NCBI GenBank assembly: GCA_008360955.1
Contig: LUCM01009250.1
Coordinates: 9,846-73,845, forward strand
DNA: 64,000 bases
DNA from: Fasciolopsis buskii
Taxonomy: Eukaryota > Platyhelminthes > Trematoda > Plagiorchiida > Fasciolidae
Direction: 5' to 3'
Shown here: piece by piece, positions 47,400-58,319 of the stretch
Layout: the number at the start of each line of letters is the position of its first letter
Numbering within the stretch: position 1 is the first letter of the stretch
Notes under the pieces: generated by a model
What the model saw: the letters and a program-made list of their open reading frames with translations, nothing else
Told to the model about the DNA's origin: nothing
The model's database searches: none
Position numbers and translations under genes: made by a program

Positions 47400-49735
47400 T
47401 CCACCGTGTCAACAACTAACGCTTGAATCCGAACCGAACGAATCCGACTCGAATGTCCTAGGCGCTAGGTCATCTGTAGCATGATTATGCTCAGTCGATT
47501 TTGCTTAGGCCTGAAGTTAGGCAAAAATGCTACTGTTCTGAGCTCTCCACATTTAGTCAAGAAAACGACATATCCACCTGGTTATTTGTGAACAAACAAC
47601 GACTCGATGAATAAAAGAAACTAGTTAGTAGATGCATATTACAAACGCCACAATAGCTTACCATCAAATCTGATCCGTCTGGTTCACGGTGCGATCCGTT
47701 TAAGAAACGGGAGTTTTCGATGGTCGGTGAATGACTTTTTCTGAATTTGACTATCACCCAAATGAATGAACAAAATAACGTCCAGGAACTAAAGAAGACT
47801 TCACCGGCTAGACGAACAGTTTTGTCAACATATCAGAAAGTCAGAGGATAAAAAATGTATCGTGAGCAGATAATGTCTTGTTAAAGTCGGTAATTTACGC
47901 GAGGTAAATCCATGCGGGCAGGTCTTTGTAGGCAAATGTGCAATGAAATGGAGAACCGTGATGTTTTCTTTTGTCCTTGGTTAGATTTGTACTTAGAAAG
48001 CACTAGAAGTAAGCTGAGTAACCAGCGGAATACTCCTGCCATAGTTGTTCATTTTACATACTTTGACGCCCATGCTGGCCTATTGCAGTTAATAATTAAA
48101 CACCAAGGAAATTCTCGGATTGTTTTGTGTAACCGGTGGAAAAACACGACGCGAAATGTTGTCAGCGTGTAGCATTAGCCTTCTTCACCTACTGTTCGGT
48201 GGCATAATATCAGTCATGATCAGGGATAGCAGACAATGGAAAAACCACCTGTCGTTTACATTAATATGCAGTGTGTTATAATGTAAAAATAGCCATTCCA
48301 GAGTTCTGACTACTTTAAGGTGAGGTGATCATGATTGAGGAAATTTAGTGTATCGGGTGGAGCGTATGGAAGCAAAATAATTACCTTAGAGCAAGTGTGT
48401 CACATGAAAGTTGACTAAACGTACTAAAGTTTGTCTAATATGTAAATGCATACATAATACTCCAGGTCGACGTTCATCTACCCATCTTACAAAATTCCTG
48501 CTTTGCGAAAAGTGCTGCCCAGGTGTTATCGGATTCCTGAACCTTGCATCTAAATCCTTAGGAATTTTTGACTATGGGAATAACTGTCCTGATTAACTTA
48601 CCACAAACATTTTCCCCAAAAATTATTGAAATGAGCAACTGAAACTACATGATTTTACCGGTCAGCTTTAACTGTGACATCCATTTGAAACCTGGCGAAT
48701 GGGTCTCGTCACGCAAACTCTATGATCTACGGAGTTAGGACATTCAGTGCGATTTAAAAGTCCCATTCGACCCGATGTCAAAACATTGCCTGCTTTCTCC
48801 AGTTCTGTGACCGATTTTGCGCATAGTTGCATTTGTTTGGATGCAGTTGTGTGTAGATAAACAACACACGGATTTCGTGAGACCGGAAACACGAGTTTTC
48901 CATTATTCGTCGGCCACGAGTAAAGCACTGTCACTATTCAATCTGTGGGTTGAAGAATGGGCTATGGTGTCCGCACTCGGCTGGACAATGCGGGCTGGTT
49001 CCGTTGCTTGTTCTGTTGCCGCTCGTCGGAGGGTAAAAGTGGGGAACAGAAGTCGATCCGTAGCTTGAGATTTCTGTACTCCGCTTTCGTTTGACTTTAA
49101 GAGCACTCAAAGAATCCAATAAGAGCAGTACAACGGAATTCTGTAGTAAAATGGTGACCTCATTTGGCGCAAAAATGACTGTCGAACTCCATTGTGCTTG
49201 GAATATCGTGCAATTTCGAGTCAGCGTGAAAGCATCCGTTTGGCAAAAACCAAATTTCTGGTTGATACTTCTCTTCAATGAAAGTTGAAGAATGATTTCG
49301 TATTCCGTAACGGGGTTGCTCATAACTGGGAGTATCGTATACGACATACACGTGTAAAAATCAGTTACCGGGTTGAACTTTTGGCTTATTCAACGTTTGC
49401 TATTGGGTAATTTTCTCATTCGGTATTTTTGCTCGGAACATCAATCGGCGCAATCCATACGATGTGTTAACTCAGGAGTTTTGCAGGAGATATGCTCATT
49501 TATTACCTGATGTCTTTACGGCACTAGTGAATGGTCACACTCAATAGTCGTTCCGTTTTCGAACATACATACAGAGCATGGGTTCCTATCACGACAGCCG
49601 GCTACTGAACTTTCTAGTATGGCTAAGATAAGTTCATCACTCAGTGCCAGCCCATAAGCCAAACTGTCAACCTCGCAAATTTTTCGTTTAGCCCAGTAAA
49701 ACTGGATGACAAAAATTTTATAAATAAAAGCTATC
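47400..49735. other. non-coding stretch
   Basis: No supported gene. A 137-codon minus-strand frame at 48934-49347 lacks a recognisable domain. Confidence 0.45.
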
Positions 49736-49835
49736 AACTGTGAATGATATAATGTTAACAACAGCATTTGTTGTAGATGTAATGTGCCAACGTTTAGACT
49801 ACCGTGAGCAGTCTTTCTAGAGGCAAGTTTTACAA
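49736..49835 (-). repeat. dispersed repeat D, copy 2
   Basis: The reverse complement of 49783-49835 matches 19712-19765. The TGTGAATGATATAATGTT block at 49739 is in the direct orientation relative to 19681, so the two parts of the repeat are arranged differently in the two copies. Confidence 0.55.
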
Positions 49836-49919
49836 ACTCACAAGCTACCTACTTTATTTGTTTTCTAATAAATTTATCCCCAACTGCCCATTGAACAATG
49901 TATTTGTTGTGAGAAACAT

Positions 49920-50241
49920 TTGTTTAGGCAGAAGTGTTTTTCTCGTATTCTGAGTTCAGCTTTACCATCAGCACCGACGCTTCTTTTGTTGTGTCAACAT
50001 CAATCTACGAAACTATTTTGTTTATATGATGATCCCACTGCATTCTATAATGCCCTCCTCGGTAAGGATGCCGTCACTTTTGATCCTTGTACTTCCGTCT
50101 TTTTACAGGACATTCTACTCAGAACCACTTGGTCTACGTCGTTCTCATGCGCTGTCAAGATCTGCTGTGATATCCAGTGGGTTCTCCTGCTATGTTGAAG
50201 ACGCATATATGCAGACCATTAATCGTCCGATGCGAAGATGA
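49920..50241 (+). other. candidate two-exon segment with 47-nt intron
   Basis: A donor CTCG|GTAAGG (GT at 50062) and an acceptor CTTTTTACAG (ending at 50108) bracket 47 nt, similar in size to the nocturnin introns. The upstream frame from 49920 joins across it to ...LVYVVLMRCQDLL and then a stop. The other downstream frame (RRSHALSRSAVISSGFSC..., stop at 50239-50241) looks more protein-like but needs an upstream phase that meets a nearby stop. No family is recognised. Confidence 0.2.
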
Positions 50242-50244
50242 AAC

Positions 50245-51315
50245 ACGAAAGGACAGCACGGTCATCGGATAGGAACACACAATGAAAAATCTGTCCAGTC
50301 TGATTGACTACTTATAAATCCTTATCTCAGTTTATTATTATTCATTTATGTATGCGGTTCACTTGTCTGATAAGCATTTGAGTTTTGCTGCTCTTGTGTT
50401 TCCCATTTATCCTTTTGGGACTGTATGTCACAGAAGACGGTGACTGCAGACCCCATAAAGGTTTTTCACGACGTACGCCGCTTGCCGAGTAAAGGAGATC
50501 GGTAATTCCTTGTAGTTCTTTAAAAGACGGAAAGAATTATTACCAATATTGTTTGATTGACTCTTCAGTCAAGCAGTCAAAAACCACAGGCTCGTGGGCC
50601 ATTTTTTCGGTCATCCAAGAAGGATGAGCTGGCAGTCATTCTGTCAAAAATTTAAGATGTGAATTCCACCGTGAAAACGATCTAAATTGAGATCTAACAG
50701 TAGGAGATCTGTGACGTGGTGAACACGTGCAAGTGTCAGCAAACTGACCGCTTGCAATGAAATTCTAGTTGACTCCGATATATAGAACACGGGTTAAGTT
50801 CAGGTGACAGCATCGGAAGTGTCAACCGTAACCGGTTGTTTCCAGTGTTCAGTGACAGAATCCAATGTCAACGAAACAGCAAACTATCCAGCTCTTGAGG
50901 CTCAGTAAACATTGAACCAGTCGGTTTCCCAGGAAAACACTGATTTTCAACTACTGGAGAATAGGTTAAAATTCGCAGCAGAGATTTCGTCAACTGCATC
51001 TCGTCATTGGCGACGATAAACTACCGTGGTTGAGTGTGTGATGGGTTGACCCTGAATAATGAAGCTCAATGTGGTGTTTCTGTGGAAGGCCTCACCGAAA
51101 AAAACAGCTGCTGTGGGTGTCATGGGGAAGCTGTGTGGGTTACTGTCCCCGTTAATCAGTCCCATGAAGATTTAAGATTTATTAGCAATCTGCCGCAATA
51201 GAAGTTGATCGTGAGAAGGACTGACGCACCACGACCATTCTGTCAGCTCACTAAAGATCAGAAATAGACCGAACGACTTGGCACCTCACATTTATTTCAG
51301 GGTTCAGTGGAAAGG
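50245..51315. other. non-coding stretch
   Basis: No gene or known repeat was recognised before the RTE 3' tail at 51320. Confidence 0.5.
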
Positions 51316-51319
51316 TAAC

Positions 51320-54000
51320 GCGTCATCATCATCGTTCAGCGCCTAATAGTACAACAAGTTCCACTGCCTGCCGCCTTTTCCCCGAAGGTACACATGCCGA
51401 TAGAAGGAGTGAACATGCAAAGGGAACAGAAAGTAGACCCATACATGCAGGTAAATAAAATAATGACAGCCGCCAACACACCGAACAATCTAATTGTGTA
51501 AACGCACATTCTTAATCCTTCTGATTCTGCAGAAAACAGCAACACGATCGTTGCTGCCCACGGTTCCCTGACATATTCCTCAGTGCCTGCAGCCAACTAG
51601 TGGATGGGTTTTCCAGACTCCAACCAGCAAGACTTGAAACACCCTACTTTACCCAAATTCGCTGTACATTTTCTCATTCCACGTTGTCACGCCATCTGTT
51701 GACCTCAACATGGTTTCTTCCACTCCATGAGAGGGCACGAGTGTCCGCCATCCGCAGCATGTGACCCAACCAGCGTAGTCTACTAAGCTTCATATGCTGC
51801 AATATGGTGTTCTTAGAACCGGTGATTAATATTAGATTCCCAACCCTCACATTACTCACTCGGTCACTCCATCCAATCCTAGCGATACTACGTCGACATC
51901 GGTGGTCGACAACATCTAACAGAACTGAACGCACTGCGGCACAGTACACACGATCTTACAACATAAGTGAAATATCAAGACGATGCTACAAGTGCTTCGC
52001 CAGAGGCCTGGCGATACGTGTGCAAATTTGTCGAAACACAGCTGCAAAGTTAGTGGAAATGGTCCGCAGTCGTTAGTCGTTCATCCAGCATCGAATTCGG
52101 GACTATTGTTGTCCCATCCTCTAGCAGCATTTTACATTTTAAAGATGAAAAACATGCCGAATCGAGCTGCTGGCCTCGTGAGTCTATCTAGTACATTGAT
52201 TATGTTCCGTAGATTCGAACAGACAGACGATGTCATCTGTGTGGTCTAGGTTAACAGCTTCTCACCAATTTCCAGTTCGTTTACTGTATTCTTGAGGCCT
52301 CCTAAGGCATCTTCCATCAACTCATCCATGACGAAGTTGAACAAGAATGGCGAGATGGGACACTTTTCGAACTCCGCCAGTCTTTTTGAATGAACTTGAC
52401 CACAGGTGTGTGAGTACAATGCTCGCAGCAGGTTCACGAACTGTGCTGACTTACCCTTTCGGAGGAGAACACCGAATAGCGCTGTCCGATTCACGGAGTC
52501 GAAAGCACCTTTCAAGTCCAGAACGACTACGATCGTAGGGCGGTTTGTGTGCGTGGCGCGTTTCGAGTAACTACCGAAGAGGAAAAATCTGATCGATGCA
52601 ACCTCGATTTGGACGAAATCCGGCCTGCTGTTCGCGAATATTACTCGTAAACTGGTGTCACACGGAGCAGCATAAATCAAAGCTAACACCTTGGTAACTA
52701 GTTGAATTAAAATACTCGCACGGTGACTGGTACAGTTACTTGGTGTGCCCTTCTTCAAGATGTGTAGAATTAGCAACACTTCCCACGTTCCAAATGTGAC
52801 GGAGCAAGGAGATAGATTATTTATGCCAGGGATTGCTCACCCAATTTAAAAGAAGCTGGTGGAGTTCGTCTGAACCGACAGCTATTTCCGTCTTCTGCAA
52901 TGAGATACCCAGTCTATTTGCGCTGTCGTCGAGGCGCCAAGAGACACTTGCCCAGGATTTGCAGCCCCAGACGTCGGACTACCTACATTGGCGTGCAGCC
53001 AGCTAAACCGATCCTTGAAGTGCTCTACCAAACGGTCGAGCTTTTACTGTCTGCCATGGATGAGCTCTCCATTCCTATCGCAGACGACTTCACTGACCGA
53101 ACTTCGCCGCCCACCGCTGTCGCATACACACTTAAACAGTCTTTGACTGTTACTTGAAGCGGCCATATTGACCCACATGTATTCATAGTCGTTCCTAACG
53201 CTTGTCGTTAACTGATGCTGTGGCTGTCATCACATCCTACTCACATCCCTACAGTTGTAGACCTGGTGTCTTTGCTCCTTTAGGGTCGGCGACTCGCGCG
53301 GGATCGAATGGTTTTGATGAACGCTAGATCTAGAACTGCAGCCGAAACCTGCTACCAAACGCACCGCTTGTTTGACTTTGTCCCATCGCCCGTCCACCTT
53401 GTTGAATGTCGAAGTTTTTAGTTCGTCCGATAGTTTCTGTTCATGGCTGTTGTGAACAGCGGAATCAGATGAACGTTCAACGGCCAATCGGTAATGTCTC
53501 CTGCGTTGATAGCCGTTGTGCTGAAGCGAAAATCGCATCAAAAATATCGCATGGTCTGAATCAACGTACGTGGTCCAATGAGATCCACAGTTGTGGACAG
53601 AACCGCGTCAACGATAGTTTCCTGCACTGTGGTCGATCTGATTCAGACTAGCCGTCTCGTTAGAGTGCCATATCACTGTTCGATGAGAACTGTGTTGGAA
53701 ATTCGTACTAGACAGATAAAAATTATTGTCCGCACAGAATTGGAGAATTATTTCCCCGCTATTTGTCCGCTGAGCAGGCAAGGCGCAGTGCCTACCTAAA
53801 CAGGCTACTGATAAACTCACTCCTCCTACTTACTACCACTACAATGTCAGAGCTTTTGTTCTTCCGAACTAAAATGATGAGGTCATCATGAAATTCGTCT
53901 TTTTGCTTGTAGGAACCAGATATCATGCAACAGTCTTTTAACTGGATGTTCGTCGGTGGAGCGACACGTTTGATAGTCCTTTTCATGTTGAATGTGGTCA
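51320..54000 (-). mobile_element. RTE-like LINE (copy 4), long and broken
   Basis: Read on the minus strand from 54000 down. It starts with part of the endonuclease (DEFHDDLIILVRKNKSSDIVV near 53900). It continues with the ALPAQRTNSGE...CADN...QIDHSA block (53608-53820), a linker (53230-53541) and the RT (52246-52779), which has VVLDLKGAFDSVNR (A motif) and CPISPFLFNFVMDE (B motif). The tail region is LDVVDHRC...RLRWLGHMLRM (51674-51949). Several frameshifts separate these frames. There is no nested SINE. The 3' end is a short CATCATCATCGTT tract at 51325-51337, the antisense of the GAT-type tail. It is the oldest-looking long copy. Confidence 0.85.
52246..52779 (-). pseudogene. RTE-like reverse transcriptase core (broken)
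   Basis: This 177-codon minus-strand frame is the best-kept RT core of copy 4. It keeps DLKGAFDSVNR (motif A, first catalytic aspartate) and CPISPFLFNFVMDELMEDAL (after motif B). The fingers region is diverged, and the frame stops before a YADD box. Neighbouring frames hold the rest, so no full enzyme can be made. Confidence 0.8.
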
Positions 54001-54061
54001 TAGGCTGTGGCTGCGAAAATCAGCGTTGGACAAAGTGCACTAAACTACCGAGAGCCTGTCC

Positions 54062-54980
54062 TAACTAATAAGATGTGAATCATAAGCGTCCTTCCCACGT
54101 CTAATCCTATTCTGGGCATGATGGATATCCACTGCTGACGAGTTCCAACAGTTCTTCCATGGTCTCTTAGTCGTTAGCTGCATGCCGCTACCGCATGATG
54201 AATATTTTGTGCAACATCGAACTTCAAGCCCCCCCCAACAGGAACTCGCATTCTCAAAAGAATTAGTAAAAAGAGCAAACTCACTTTCAAATTGATAACA
54301 AAGAAGTGCTGGTACTTCGCGCATGATAAACAGATTTGTTTATTTTACCCACCATGGGTGGTTAGCGTACAATCAAGATTAAGCACCACTTACCGTTGGA
54401 GACTCGAAACGCGTATGCCTTCAGCTATCTTTAAATCATCAACCACATTGCTCGTGAAACAAGCATATTTGTTTGTTTCTTTTTATGTACGACGGGGTTT
54501 CGTTATCTGTTTCTTAAAATTCTAAGTCAATTAAAAATAATTGTTTATGGGAACAGTTTTACGAATGAAGACAAGGCGGTAGGGAATAAGCAGTACTGCG
54601 TTTAGATAACCAAACAGAAGAATATGGTAAATGTTCATGGTTGTCCGCTGCGTTCGATCCAGTCCAGACATAGCCTGTTTTTGAAACTACCTACTCTATC
54701 GGTTTGTGAAGAATTTGTCACGCTTTTTGCTGTTCGTACAGTTGCTCATTGCATAACGATAATACTTGCAAACCAGTGGATTCTGGTTACCTCGTCGTTA
54801 ACTATGAAAATCGTAAATCAAAATTTTCACAGTGACGGTTACAACAACTTTCTACACGGGGAAATGAAATAAAATAACCAAGAATAAGAAGCGAAAGAAA
54901 TTAATTTTCCGGATGAATTGAGACAAGGGACAACAATGGTGGTTAGATGAGGAATTTTGAAGAAAGAATGCCCTTTTTGG
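54062..54980. other. non-coding stretch
   Basis: Nothing recognised between RTE copy 4 and the reading frame at 54987. Confidence 0.5.
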
Positions 54981-54986
54981 TTATCA

Positions 54987-56207
54987 CTATTGCTGGCTAA
55001 TCACTGTCAGTATGGAAACAGGCAATATCAAAGCGGATGCTACATGGCGTAAGGCAACACCGTTTCTTTGTCTCTTACGCGACACGACAGGGACCCAGGC
55101 GGCATCAGAACCGCGTTGTAAATAGCGTTCTATTGTGCGCGTTTGTCCACGAAAAGGGATTTCACTGGAGCCGTCAGCTTTTATCGGTTTCCATCTCGTC
55201 CCAGACACACTGGGTGAAGCGAAAGTCTCATTCAATAGAGCAGTCTCGAAATAATTCCAAAATTGTTCCACGGTAATTCCCTCTAATGCATCCCACTCAA
55301 TGACAATGCCATCCATCGGAGATATCGCTTCAAGTGGTTGATCAGGGCACTGACCGGTTGCAGTAATAGGGTCTGTGCTAATGTCAGTCGCTGTCTTAAT
55401 AATACACTGACTGAATGTATGCTCCAGCGTGACCAATCGATCAGAAAATGTTTGACCCTCGGGAAGAACGAATTCTTTCAAGGTCTGGGTTTTCAGTTCA
55501 ACTGGGGACATTGAATTTGCCGGGCGTGATTTATCGTCCTCATCGCGTCGTTTCCCCTGCTGTCGTCTTTGTCCAGGCGGTGCTAGCCACGACCGCGGTC
55601 TTCGAAAATGAAGAAGGCCTCGTGACTGTGGAACGTTTATCTCCTGTTGTGAGGGTGATAATATTCTGGAAAAGGGTGGTGATGTTACCTCCCTCGGTGA
55701 TGGTTTTGATGCGAGAAAAGTTGCAACTGGGATTGAATGCATTGACTGCTTTCCGTCCGGGTAGTGAGAGAACAAAGATGATGGTAATACTGATACTCTA
55801 GGCGAACGGGGTTGCACCAAACCAGCTGGTGGCTGATTAATGTTGCCATTGCGTGAGGATTGCCAATCCCGATGAATCGGAGATTTCTTTTGGGGCGATT
55901 GATCGAACGTTTCACATACTGAACGATTTAACCCAAATTCGCATTGTTGCACGATACAAAACGATGACGAATGCCAAGGCGGGTTACATACGTGTGCGTG
56001 TGTGCCCGTGTTCGTTCGCATTTGGGATATGATTTGGGTAAGGAAAGCACAAAATTGGATGTGTCGTTTGTTTTCACATACCGATAATGTGTGCGAAGCA
56101 GAAGAGAATAGGGATAGGGAGAGAGAAGATAGAAAGAAACGAGTCAGAAACACGAGAAAACAGATGATGCACATTTTGAACACAATTCTGATGTGATAAG
56201 ATCGCAA
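54987..56207 (-). CDS. unrecognised protein, probable large exon (406-codon frame)
   Basis: This is the longest open frame in the window outside the transposons. The first ~90 codons (a leucine/serine-rich hydrophobic run, then HAHVCNPPW) look like chance sequence. A possible acceptor (TCGTTCAG) near 55922 would start the exon at about codon 95. From there a polar, proline/serine/arginine-rich linker (residues about 100-250) leads to a denser segment (about 250-385) rich in W and F: LVTLEHTFSQC, IEWDALEGITVEQFWNYFETAL, RWKPI, ERYLQRG and AAWVPVVSRKRQRN. That pattern suggests a folded domain after a disordered region. The end (LRHVASALILPVSILTVISQQ, then TAG) is hydrophobic and may lie beyond a splice donor. 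No family is recognised and neighbouring exons were not found. Confidence 0.5.
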   Translation of the reverse strand: MRSYHIRIVFKMCIICFLVFLTRFFLSSLSLSLFSSASHTLSVCENKRHIQFCAFLTQIISQMRTNTGTHAHVCNPPWHSSSFCIVQQCEFGLNRSVCETFDQSPQKKSPIHRDWQSSRNGNINQPPAGLVQPRSPRVSVLPSSLFSHYPDGKQSMHSIPVATFLASKPSPREVTSPPFSRILSPSQQEINVPQSRGLLHFRRPRSWLAPPGQRRQQGKRRDEDDKSRPANSMSPVELKTQTLKEFVLPEGQTFSDRLVTLEHTFSQCIIKTATDISTDPITATGQCPDQPLEAISPMDGIVIEWDALEGITVEQFWNYFETALLNETFASPSVSGTRWKPIKADGSSEIPFRGQTRTIERYLQRGSDAAWVPVVSRKRQRNGVALRHVASALILPVSILTVISQQ

Positions 56208-56209
56208 CG

Positions 56210-58315
56210 ATTAGACCATTTGTGGTCATGTAGCGTCTACACGATAGACAGAAAAATGCAACAAGAAACAAGTAACAAGTGGAATTTTTGGATGAATGTT
56301 TTTCTGGAAGCTGAACCGTCTACTCTATAGGGACAATTTCCGATGATGCATTTAGGCTGCACTGTAAAATGGTGACATGAACCTGGCGAGCATTTGTTTG
56401 AGAATTGAAAAATATGAACTTATTATGAATACTGCTTCATAAAACGGTCACAACTCCTGTAGTATTCTTGCACTAGGTCTTGTTAGATGATCTTTGCTTT
56501 CTTACAAATGGGTCGAATTCATTCGGAAATTTACCAAATGTCCAGGCTCTGAAAACCGAGACCTCAAAATTGTCGCAGGCTATATCACAAAGAGTACATC
56601 TGCCTTCGAGGTGGAAAATGTTGTAAGTAATCATCGACACTTATGCCGAATATATTTGAGTGCCCCAATGACTTAACAATCCACTTTGCAAAATACGGCA
56701 AGTGTTTTCCCTAACCTGGCGACAGCTCACTGTTAGTAGTCAATACCGCATTGAGAACATGAAAAGGGCGACCAAAATTGTTTCCGTCCGATATAGACAA
56801 CCAAGTAGAACGTTTTGTGCGCCGTCTAGATCTTTCTGAGTTACCGCAGATTTGACTGGTTTTGAGGACATGTTGACTAAAACGTAAATGGGAAACCTAG
56901 TCCATTTCGTTGTTTTCGAAACGGAATGCAGAAAATGGATAAACTTAGACCGTTCCGTCCTGGAAATTACAAAATGACTGGTATCGATTCACCACAATGC
57001 TTTAGTTGCAGTATTTCCCAAACCAGGCATACCTGGGCTGTATGTAAATATTAAAAGCAGCATTCATAACACCGGTTTATGTTACCGTATTAGCCAGACG
57101 AAGTGATGGCCGAAAAACTTGATTGTCCACTATTTCGGCTATCTCAATAAATTCAGGATAGGGACTTATTTGTCTTATTTTCGAGCTTGGTCTACGTTAT
57201 CATCGACTTGTAGTAGTCCATGAATTTTTGAATGAAAAATTGGGTGTGCTTTATGATGATGCTGAATAAATTGTAACAGAGATTAATAATTTGGTGGTTA
57301 GGTGCATGAGAGGGAGATTGGTTTGTGGATGCATCACACTGCGTGTACAAGTGTCGCCAACACATTGAACCCCTGCCTCCTTGGGTAACTTATATACTGG
57401 CCTGACGACGAAGATGATGCTTTCGTGCGACCCTTCAGACCATGCAGTCGATTTGATCTAACTTGCTAATTGTAGTAGGTGCTCACTTCCAACTATGCTT
57501 CCTCTGTCCGGACGAGCACACTGTCGCGGTCCGGGTCAGTTTTCCCAGTGAAACTTTCCTAAAACACAATAGGAGAATTACGTACACATGAGAAGAATTT
57601 CTAGTGAAAGGACCCCGTTGATGCTCACTCATTGTCAAACACCTAGAGAGGAGACCTTGCGAAACTGTAAGATGTCCAACTGGGAACAGCTCACTGCTGA
57701 TGTCTTCAAAAATTCCTCCCTAGTCTGAGCCAAACCAGACTATCTACCCCTGAGAATAGCCCACCCCACGCAAGTCCTTCTGAAGGCATGGGTAACGTGT
57801 AACCCAAAACAAACATTTGAACACATTGCATCTGCGAATTGAAGTTTGCGACATTTTTTTCCTTACCGCGAAATCGATGTTAATTTTAGAGTTATGGAAT
57901 CATAATTTGGCAAACCCACGGAGAAACCCATGTTCAGACAATGAAATTTTTCGAATACTTTCCTCCGCAACGGTAAAATTTCCAAATCAAACAGAAGAAC
58001 TGATCTAAAGATGGACTGTCACTACGAGGGATAAAGCTAGCTGTGTAGGTGACATTTCTAAAGATACTGCGTTCGATCAACAGACAAGCATTAGTTTCTG
58101 GTAACTCCACTGCTATCCTTAAATACACACTCAATATTCTTTGTCATACTCTGCATGCGTTGTGATATAGATGCATAAGATGTCACATTCGAGAGATTTT
58201 CAAGACCCATCTTCAAAAGTTGCAGCATTTCTAGTCCAGGTATCCCGAGTATTCTTGTTTGAAGACAAACACATTCATTTAGAAGACATTGTTAAACACT
58301 AGGCAATTCCGCGCG
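56210..58315. other. non-coding stretch
   Basis: No supported gene or repeat was found between the 406-codon frame and the CR1 copy. Confidence 0.5.
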
Positions 58316-58319
58316 TGCC

